A stretch of 64,000 bases of DNA, taken from NCBI GenBank assembly GCA_019137255.1, contig WPDH01000070.1, positions 1-64,000 on the forward strand. The letters run 5' to 3'. The number at the start of each line of letters is the position of its first letter. Positions within the stretch are counted from its first letter, which is position 1. Position numbers and translations under genes: made by a program. Positions 56,204-64,000 of this stretch are shown here, piece after piece. The DNA is from Corinectria fuckeliana. Taxonomy: Eukaryota; Ascomycota; Sordariomycetes; Hypocreales; Nectriaceae. Under the pieces are notes generated by a model, which saw only the letters and a list, made by a program, of their open reading frames with translations, did no database searches and had not been told where the DNA came from.

Positions 56204-56938
56204 TCAAGCCAGCAAGGCAAAGGCGCCAGCAACAGCGAGTCCGGCAACGCCAAACGGAGCCAACGCCGGCGCCGCGTTGTCCGTGTCCGAAGCCGACGCA
56301 GCGCTGTCGGTGGTGGTCGAGGCGCTGTCGTCGTTGGAGCCCGAGGTGCCCGAGGCCGTGGCGGCACTGTCGCTGGCGCTGTTGGTGTTGCCCGCGGCGG
56401 AGCTGGGCACAATGGTCGTCGTTAGCTGCGAGACCGCCGTGGGCGCCGTGGCGTCGACGGTGATACTGTTGGCGGCGGCGGACGAGGCGGATACGTAGCT
56501 GGTGGTTGACCAGCCGCAGGTGTAGAGGATGCTCTTGATGTCTGGATATCTGTCAGCCGGCATGTCGCCATGTCGACGTGTAAGTCCCTCACCCTTGACA
56601 CCATCATTGTTATCATCGCTGTTGTCATCATCGTCGTCATTGTCGTCGTCGTCGCCATTAGCACTGTTCGCATTCTGGCGGATACAGCCGTCGCACAGCG
56701 CGGCAATGCTCTCGACGTCGAAGCTGTCGTTGGTGCAGACGCACTGGGCCTCGAGACGGTTCTCGTCGCGGTCGTTGTCGTCGCCGCGCAGGTCCACCTC
56801 GCAGCGCTGCGTGAGGGTGACGATGGGCGCGCAGATGTCCTTGCAGGTGTTGGGCACGTCGTCGTTGTCGAGCTGCAGGTCCGCGGTGGCGAGGAGGAGG
56901 AGAGGCGCCATGGCCAGGGCGATGTGCTGGGCGTACAT
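56204..56938 (-). CDS. Secreted, probably GPI-anchored Cys-rich protein
   Basis: Two exons on the minus strand, 56938-56593 and 56541-56204, separated by a 51-nt intron whose true acceptor is the CCAG just before ACATCAAG, give 227 residues. It starts MYAQHIALAMAPLLLLATADLQ, a signal peptide. The Cys-rich domain follows (NTCKDICAPIVTLTQRCEVDL, AQCVCTNDSFDVESIAALCDGCIRQN), then an acidic Asp/Asn run and CGWSTTSY. A long Ser/Thr/Ala-rich stalk ends in a hydrophobic tail (APFGVAGLAVAGAFALLA), as in GPI-anchored wall proteins. The Cys pattern is CFEM-like but not a clean match. A Met eight codons upstream (56962) is possible but lies inside a TG-repeat-rich leader. A TATA box lies at about 57090. 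Confidence 0.82.
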   Translation of the reverse strand: MYAQHIALAMAPLLLLATADLQLDNDDVPNTCKDICAPIVTLTQRCEVDLRGDDNDRDENRLEAQCVCTNDSFDVESIAALCDGCIRQNANSANGDDDDNDDDDDNSDDNNDGVKGEGLTRRHGDMPADRYPDIKSILYTCGWSTTSYVSASSAAANSITVDATAPTAVSQLTTTIVPSSAAGNTNSASDSAATASGTSGSNDDSASTTTDSAASASDTDNAAPALAPFGVAGLAVAGAFALLA

Positions 56939-56961
56939 TGTTGTTGATGAGGTAGTGAGCA

Positions 56962-56964
<3 letters not shown>

Positions 56965-56996
<32 letters not shown>

Positions 56997-57018
56997 GTGT
57001 GTAAGTGGGTGTGTGTGA
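56965..57018. repeat. (TG)n microsatellite in 5' leader of the GPI-protein gene
   Basis: A run of GT/TG dinucleotides with a few interruptions, read as (CA)n on the gene's strand. It ends less than 40 bp upstream of the ATG at 56938, so it probably lies in the 5' UTR. Confidence 0.85.
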
Positions 57019-57086
57019 CGAAGAAGACTGGTGTTGTTGAGTTGAGCTGGTGTTGAGCAATCTCTTCAAAGCGAGGACCATCAGGG

Positions 57087-57095
57087 TTATTTATA
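57087..57095 (-). promoter_or_regulatory. TATA box of the GPI-protein gene
   Basis: The minus strand reads CTGTATAAATAACC, giving TATAAATAA about 150 bp upstream of the ATG at 56938. Confidence 0.6.
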
Positions 57096-57099
57096 CAGA

Positions 57100-59372
57100 C
57101 CCCCGATCAAAGCCCAAGCCCAACCAACCGCGCATCAAAATCTCGTTACTCCAAGCCTTGGCATAGTCATTCGTCTCCGTCTCGTCTCATGCCGATCGTC
57201 GCCTGCCTCCAAGCCACCGCGAGAACAAAATACTTACCGCCGTTGGCCCTGCGCACGTCCGCGTGGAGTCGGGACCCGAGAATAACCTTCCCTCTACTTC
57301 GTAATCCAGTAAATGAAAGAAGAAGAAAAGTAAAAAGGAAGTCTGGGATAAAGCTTGTCCCGCCGGTGGGCTTGGAGCATCGGGATCCGCATCCGCCAAG
57401 CCGCGACCTGTGAGGCGGAGTGGGCTTGGCGAGACGTCATGATGGTAATGCTCTCATGCAGGTGTCGACCAGCCGGCGTCGGCGAAGCGCCTGCAACTTT
57501 TCTGCTTCTGACGGGACATCCAAGTAGGTAGGCCTAGCTCAAGTATGGCATCGCCATCTCGGGACTTTGTTCTTCGGAATACCTAGATTCTTCACAGGGC
57601 TCAACTCGGCGGGAGAGCCGGGACACAATGGCCTGTCGCCAGGGGGGCCCTTGTTTCCACCCCGAAACCAAACCAAACCAAACCCCAAAATCATGCTTGT
57701 TTTGTTTAGAGTTGTTCTAGGGTATCAAGGGAAGCCCGTGTCTTTGCCAAGAACATGGCTTGTATCATTGCCAATGCATCAGCCCCGGACTACGTAAGTG
57801 CGTGGGCCCGGGGCGCAACCGACTGGACCGGACATGTCGGAGTGTATTCGTATGTAAGTACAAGGCGAGATTACCAGAGTGAGAGAGTAGCAATGCCATC
57901 ATAGTCTCCACGGGGAGCCGTCCGAGTGGATGTCGGGTCTATTGTTCAACCGTGGCTTCCTCGCCGACGACGCGCAGCCCCATCTCATCTCCAGCCGGGC
58001 CGGGGTACTCAGATCTCTGCCGTTGGGCCTTTTGCTCGCGTGAGCAGTTGCCAAGTCGAGCCGTGGGTCGAGATGCATCGTTTCAGATCCAAACCCAAAC
58101 AGACAATCAGCCAGACGATTTGCAGTGCCCCAGGCCACGCGTTTTTTTTCCCTTCTTTTCCTATCTTTAGAATGAGAACCGCCTTGGGAGGCTGAGAGGC
58201 TTGTGTCAAATGCCTTGTTCAAGTGTGCCTTGTGATGGAGGCGTTTTGATCGGGGCTGCTTCGCTTGTCGATGCGGCTTTGTTTGACCGGTGAAGATGGC
58301 TTGCCAAGTCTGCAAGATTGTCGATCGGTGAGCATCATGCTGCGACAGAGGGACGAGGCCGCGTAACGCCCACCCAGGCTATGGCTTTGGTCTGCTTCGG
58401 CAAGCTGGCAGCAGAATTGCTCGAGATGCGGTCGGAGGATTCCTGAAGACGTTGCACGACACGTAAGCTCCATAGGTTGTGCCCTCACCAATGTGCAAGA
58501 CTCGATGCTTCTTGAAGCACTGAATGCTCTCGTCAATACGCCCTACGTACAGGGGAAGTTGAGGGATTGGAGAAAGAGCGTGGAACAGAGGCAAGCGACG
58601 AAAAACAAGCATGAATTTAGGGGTGCCTCGGAAAACAGGCCTCTATTCGCCGAAGGTGGCCTAGGGCGTGAAACCTCAGGCACCCATCAGCTTACAGCCC
58701 CGTGGCTATATTCTCGAACCTCTTCCTCTACTGTAGTCCCCAAGCTACCCCAAGATCATTTCAGAGGCCTGCTAAACTCATCCGACATGACAATGACATT
58801 AGCCATCCACCGTTGAAGTGTCCAACTTCCATGTCGTTCTGTGGGCACCGGGAGAGAAGGTGGAGGATGTGAGATTTGAGCACGTGAAAAGTAAACAAGA
58901 AAGAGGACGAAGAAGAAGCCGGAGCATAGTTCGCAGAGTAGGTGTACATCTCAGACTGTCTACAAAGTAGCCATGTAAAGATGGAATCAAGAACAGTAGC
59001 AAGAATCCTCAGATAGACCTTTGTCTGTCTTGTCAACTCGCTTACCCTACATCACACCACCGTCACCGTATCGTCCTAAACGGTGACCCCATCCTCCGTT
59101 TCCCTCGGATGTGCCCCGCCGTGGCTTGATCCGCCGCTCACTCGCATCGCAGATCTCCGGCTAGAGATAGTTTCTGTTGTGCATGTCCCTCCGTATAAAG
59201 CCTCCCCCCACACGCGACCTTCCCTCCGTGTTCCCTCCTCCTCCTTCTCCTCCACCAACCTCAGCGGGATCCATCACCTTCGGCTCCCTCTCCCTCTCCC
59301 CTCCTCCCTTCTCTAGCCTTACCGGCCTCCCAAGTCCGCAGGGGAGGCCGCAGCCCCCCTTACTCTGAATCA
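57100..59372. other. Intergenic region between GPI-protein gene and bZIP gene
   Basis: About 2.3 kb with no convincing gene on either strand. It contains a poly-T run near 58142, short AACC/AAACC words at about 57662-57690, and the bZIP core promoter with TATAAAG at 59194-59200 followed by a C/T-rich leader (about 59205-59320). Confidence 0.5.
59194..59200 (+). promoter_or_regulatory. TATA box of the Gcn4-like bZIP gene
   Basis: CCGTATAAAGCC followed by a long CCTCC/CTCCC pyrimidine tract, 173 bp before the ATG at 59373. Confidence 0.5.
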
Positions 59373-60174
59373 ATGGCCGCCGCGTGCTCAGCCGCAACCG
59401 CCTGCGTCCGGATCGCCATGGCCTTCCACCAGCCGCAGCAACTCCGCGACGCCGTCAAGCCGCCCGGGTATTAGTAGTGGTCGCCAAGATGCCTTGGGGC
59501 TTCTCGGCCTGCTTCCCTCCCACGACAACAGCAACAACAACAGCAGCAGCAGTCACGACCTTTACGACTTTCATGGTGGCGGCGACCTTGACTTCGACCT
59601 TGATCTTGGGGCGTCGTCGGACGTGCTCCTCTTCGACGACAACTGGCTTACCCAGGGGTGTCTCTTGGATCCCGTGCTCGATGGCGGTGTCTTGATTCCC
59701 GAAATGGGGTCTCGGACGACACCGCCGTTGGGCGACATGTCCCTTCCGCTTGGAGACAACCTCGTCGCCTCAAGCCTCAGCCATCTCCCGGGGTCATCAT
59801 CCACCAACCGTCCTCTCGCCTCCGCCTCTGCAACCACCACGACAACCCCGACTTCACCCTCAAACCCACCCCGCTACGCCGCCACATCCTCCGGCTTCTC
59901 CACCTTCAGCCTCGCGCTCAACTCGCCCGACTCCTCCAGCAGCGGCAGCTCCTCCAAGCGCAAAGCCCCCGAGGACGAAGCCGCCGCCGCCGCCGTCAAG
60001 CGCCAGCGCAACACCATGGCCGCCCGCAAGTACCGCCAGAAGCGCCTCGACCGCGTCGCCGAGCTGGAGCAGGCCCTCGCCGCCGTGACGGGCGACCGGG
60101 ACGACCTGCGGCTGAAGCTGGTGCGGCGGGAGGCCGAGGTGGATGCGCTGCGGGAGATGCTGGGGAAGAAGTGA
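59373..60174 (+). CDS. bZIP transcription factor, Gcn4/Cpc1-like
   Basis: Best model is two exons, 59373-59467 and 59532-60174, with a 64-nt GTATTAG..ACAACAG intron, giving 245 residues. The first exon encodes MAAACSATACVRIAMAFHQP; the second Met (59415) is an alternative start. Without this splice the long frame has no ATG near its start. The middle is acidic/hydrophobic (YDFHGGGDLDFDLDL, DNWLTQGCLLDPVLDGG), resembling an activation domain, then Ser/Thr/Pro-rich. The C-terminal bZIP from about residue 188 reads KRQRNTMAARKYRQKRLDR, with the N..AA(R)..R signature, and a leucine zipper follows (ELEQALA...LRLKLV...VDALREML) to the end. This form is close to the general amino-acid control factor group; direct orthology to Cpc1 is not proven. 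Gcn4-type sites occur downstream near 60776 and 60962. Confidence 0.83.
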
Positions 60175-63100
60175 AGCTCATCGCCATCACCGTCACCATC
60201 ATCACCACGTCTGTTTTTTTTTTTGTCACATCTTGAAAAGTAACGCTTGTCAGTCTCATGGGAGTGAGCAGGTGGGTTCCCCCACCAAAACCCAGTCAAT
60301 TGCATCTTTGTACACCTAGTTATCTATCTACCCCTCAGTCCATCAACCCTAGCTAGAGATGATTGAGACGTCGTCGCGAATGAAAGCGCTGGAATGAAAC
60401 ACAGTTAGCATCATTATCCACTTTTTGTATATAGCCGAATTTTGAAAAGATTCTTCTTATTTGTTTGACAACATGGAGCTGCCGTGTTAGTGTCTCAGAC
60501 GATGTCGTTTCTTCCTTTTTGTTACGGCTCATGCGACTCATGGTGATGTCGTCGGATTCCATTTCTCTCTTCATGGACACTGGGGAGATCATGGGGACGG
60601 CGATATGTGTAGTTGCTTACATTAATGGGGCTTATTTAGTCATGGCTTCATTGGATACCTGTTTATCGCGATTTTAGTATCGACTTCATCTATGCCAACG
60701 CTCCTTACTGATATATAGATATCTAACAGTTAAGCCTGCCCGCCGAACCCTCCGCAACACTCATTAAGAGTAAGAATGAGTCATTCTGACACTCTGTGAT
60801 GCCCTTTGCTGTGCCTCGTGAGATCCATGTCCCATCCTCCCTTCAATCCATCCCCATGAAGCCCTCATCCTTCCCATTTCCGTTTCAAAACGGTGACCGT
60901 TCAGAATTCAGAACGGAAACCCGAAGTGGATCCCGTTTACTGTGAATCAGGATGAGCCAGAATGACTCATTTCTTGGCAGTCCCGATCAGGAAAGACGGC
61001 TGATCAGCGCCGACCAGTGGATAAGACGGAGCTGTGACGGGTTGTCGCTAACAAATGGGATTTGCATGGCAGGAATATGTAACACGGCTTTCATTACTTC
61101 GTGTGCTCATTGGACACGCATATCCACTGCTATCGACCGTAGAAAGCAAAGCTCTATAAACGTTCGCGCGCTGCTCTCGGACAAGCATCCAAGCATGGTG
61201 TAAGAGTGCTCACCAACTGACACGTTTGCTCATGGTAGGCACCACGGGAAAACGAAACATGTCGACACTTGGCAGATGAATGCGTAGTTACGTCGAGACA
61301 TCAGCGACTTCGTCGGTTAGCGTTCCCAACTAAACCAACGACCAACTTGTTCGAGTTGTCTCACGCCCATCGCTACCCAAGCATCATCATACTTTCCTAG
61401 AGCCGCCATCCGACAGTCGTGAACGACGCCAAGCATCATCCAGCCCGAGTACCGCTGGGCCTGGGCCTTCTATGGAACACGGTCAAGTAAACTAACCTCG
61501 ACTCATCAAGGCACTTGACCACGCCTCACCGCTCCGCATCCCACCGATGCCAACCCTCTCACCTACACTAAGCTGGAGCACGCTCGTGACCCTCACCTTG
61601 CCCTCAAAACGGCTAGACAGCCTCCACAGTATACACTCAACACGGCGGGTATCGTGGTACGAGTACGGAATCTACCTGTGGCCTATTGCGGCACGGCCGG
61701 TGGGAACGGCCCGCGGATCGCGGTTGTCCTCCTCTCCATCGACTCTCCCGTCCGCTAGCCGTGGAGAGAGTTCCAGCTATCCAAGAGCCAAGTTCTCGCT
61801 GCCTCCTTGGGTATCTGCTGTGGTGTGAATAGTTACCCCGTAGTGTTTCACCGTCGTGTGTGTAGAAGGGACGCCCTACAAAAATACTTGTTTCCTTGAA
61901 AACCCCCAACATGCCAAACACGCCACAAGCCCGTCATACTATCCGAGGATGCATGAAAGGAAGCGCCAGTAGGTTGCCTGGGTGTCCAAGAGCTGTCCCG
62001 GTCTCGAAGGATGCACGGTGTCCAGTTTCCACACACACCAGGATACTTGATCTACCATTACTTTGCTCAACAGGGCACTCTCGTGTGCTTGCTTGCCGCG
62101 GCATGTGAAGGAACTTGTGGCGTCGAGCCTTGAACGAGATACGGCCCGTCACGCGTCCATCCTCGCAATGAATGCCCTGCCACTTATTCACTTCACTAGT
62201 GAGCCTCGGCCCCCCATTCGCCATCCCCACACACCGTGATTCGTGATTCGAGTATGCGACGCCCGTTGATGCTCAGGCTCGACTGGGGATTCCAGCCGGC
62301 CCAAGACACTGCACACCACCCCCAGGTCACATGCCCAGTCATCCGCGCGCTCTCAACTGACGGTAGTGCTCGCACTGGGCCGTCCGATACGATTGGGCCC
62401 TAGTGGATTGTGGCTCAGCGTTGCAAGTCTTGACGATGCCTTACTGGTCAGTAGCTTGGTGAGTATCCGATGCAGAGCTGGTTAGCCAAGGACTCAATAT
62501 TCCATATCGTCTTCGACACCTCGTGAGACACTCCAAGGTACGAGCGGGAGAGCGGGTTTCTCGTAGACGATTAGAAATGATTGTGTCATGGACGCATCAT
62601 CGGAACCGACCCAGGCGCTTGATCGCTGTCAAGTGGTGTCGCCATGACCATCGACTAGATCAGATGGGCATCCGGGGACCTGCCAGATCTCGGCATCTTG
62701 CCACACTTATGCATCAACATAATCAGGATATGGAAAACACCGGAAACTAGGAAACAAGGGACCTTTTGATCGGAGATTGAGTCTTTCCGCACCGACCGGC
62801 TTTATCACAGGTGATGTGGGACGGCTCTTGACTGACCACGAATGCTACATCATGTTACACTTTTCGGAGGGTTCTCGCCGGCAATCCCATCTAGAAGTTG
62901 AGACAGGATGGCCACTAGCCACTGACAGCGGCGCAAAGGCCATCCCAGAAAGACGCGTCGAGGGGCAAAATACACCAGTCTCGGACGCGACGGTGGTGTG
63001 GACAATGGAAGGGACCGGTGACTTTGCCAGGTTCCTAGTCGGATGATGTGGGGCAGGGATCATGAGATTCTGTGAGATGCTAGTCTAGGCGTAAGAGAGG

Positions 63101-64000
63101 CCAATCCAGAGTTGAGGGTGTGAAGGTCAGGCTTGACAGTTGAGTGGCCCTCGCTGGTCAAGGCTGGCGGTGGTTGAAGGGTGTCAAGTTAGTACAACAA
63201 CTTGATGAATGCTCAAGCGGACGAGGAGGACCCGCACAGCGGGATTGGGTTTGACGTCACCAGGATGCGTCAAGGCAGGGTCTAGACTGATGAAGATGGA
63301 GGAATGCAAGAAAGGGGGGCAGAGAAACAGTGAACCCAGGATCCCGGTGAAAGGTGCGGTAGAATGTTCGACAGGCCACCACACTTGTGGCAACAGAGAG
63401 AAACTCTAGGGATATCGAACAAGCCACTTGGCCCGCGCTCACCACGGAGACAAGGAGATCCGCGGGCGAAGCACAAGGCTGGAGGCGCCATGTAAGCTGG
63501 ACCAGCCTGTAACCCAACTATGGGTAGTCAGGCGGTCACGGCAGTGGGCATTAACACGAGGGCATATCAGTGTGAAGTGACTGGGGAGTGCGGGCACCGG
63601 CTCACACTAGCACGCGGCCGGGAGAAGAGGGTGGTGGGGAACCGGGAGGAGGCGAATGAGGGATGTGGGTTCCCGAGCATGATGGTGGTGATGTAGTGAA
63701 GTAGTGGTGGTGGTGATGATGGCTGTGGTGTGGTCATCCGCCTGAGACATTCCAGGCTGAGGATGGGTACACCTAGTCGAGAAAGTGGCGCTTCCCAGCC
63801 AGAACATTTCGGGGGCTGGCGCGTTATTGGCACGTTTGGCCATTATGATGGCGTTTTGCGTTTGTTGACATGCGGTTTGGATCCGCGTGGGCTGTGAGAG
63901 GAGCGGATATACGACTAGGAGAGACGTTTTCCTGCAGGGTCGAAGATCGCAGGCCGATCAATCCATCCCGTTGAAAGTGCGAACTCCTGCAGGCGGCGGA
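60175..64000. other. Gene-free terminal region
   Basis: About 3.8 kb to the window end without a convincing gene. It holds the 3' UTR of the bZIP gene, the foldback at 60775-60971 and a GGT/GAT trinucleotide-rich patch at about 63695-63730. Short frames up to about 98 codons have no domain, signal peptide or ATG support. Composition is ordinary, so it is not a RIP-type island. Confidence 0.45.
60775..60971. repeat. Foldback element with 14-bp inverted ends and nested palindromes
   Basis: AATGAGTCATTCTG at 60775-60788 is exactly reverse-complemented at 60958-60971. Nested inside are GATCCA/TGGATC (60822-60827, 60927-60932) and TTTCCGTT/AACGGAAA (about 60877 and 60912). A perfect 13-bp palindrome AACGGTGACCGTT lies at 60889-60901, and GAATTC follows. 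The terminal words contain ATGA(G/C)TCAT, the Gcn4/AP-1 site. No coding capacity. It could be a MITE-like element or a regulatory array. Confidence 0.55.

Noticed and set aside
62777..63046. 89-codon plus-strand frame near the right end
   Set aside because: Starts at a non-ATG codon, no domain, isolated in gene-free sequence.
1..64000. CRISPR arrays, operons or ribosome binding sites
   Set aside because: This is eukaryotic nuclear DNA with spliceosomal introns; no regularly spaced repeats were seen.

Overview
The window is from a filamentous ascomycete, most likely a Sordariomycete and probably Hypocreales (inferred from gene content and intron style, not from a search). Its nuclear genes carry short GT..AG introns of about 40-90 nt with branch sites like CTAAC or CTGAC. 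The proteins are fungal orthologues such as sterol glucosyltransferase with GRAM/PH domains, Chl1, Cdc7, Fcp1, condensin Cnd1, Cmr1, Mtf2, NDUFA13 and uL15. One end of the window looks destroyed by repeat-induced point mutation (RIP). All exon borders were read by eye; none was checked against transcripts.

Layout. 1-6965 is an extremely AT-rich, gene-free block that I decode as a dead Ty1/copia retrotransposon on the minus strand. 7206-10292 is a fragile accessory zone: an intact nitrilase-family hydrolase, a decayed COG0523/CobW GTPase pseudogene, and an unknown cysteine-rich gene with an internal stop. 13185-14210 is a bZIP regulator, followed by about 4 kb that is gene-poor. 18275-25561 holds an AMP-forming acyl-CoA ligase, a Ccc1-type vacuolar iron/manganese transporter, a six-exon Zn2Cys6 regulator and a secreted cupredoxin. 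27838-52675 is the conserved core: Mtf2-like and CMR1 (divergent), ATG26, NDUFA13, FCP1, condensin CND1 and CDC7 (divergent), ribosomal uL15 and CHL1 (divergent). 53278-60174 holds an NCS1 purine/cytosine permease, an unknown gene, a probable GPI-anchored secreted protein and a Gcn4-like bZIP factor. 60175-64000 has no convincing gene but contains a foldback of about 197 bp.

How the genes relate. The core is rich in cell-cycle and chromosome functions (CDC7, CND1, CHL1, CMR1), and two of their shared promoters carry MBF/E2F-type sites. The uL15 promoter carries a Tbf1-like box. The 18-25 kb segment has a loose metal/iron flavour, but no classical biosynthetic cluster is present. The most unusual signals are the retrotransposon whose catalytic YVDD motif can still be read as RIP-mutated YINN, the decaying nitrilase/CobW neighbourhood beside it, a GC-AG intron in CHL1, and the inverted-repeat element carrying two Gcn4-type sites downstream of a Gcn4-like gene.
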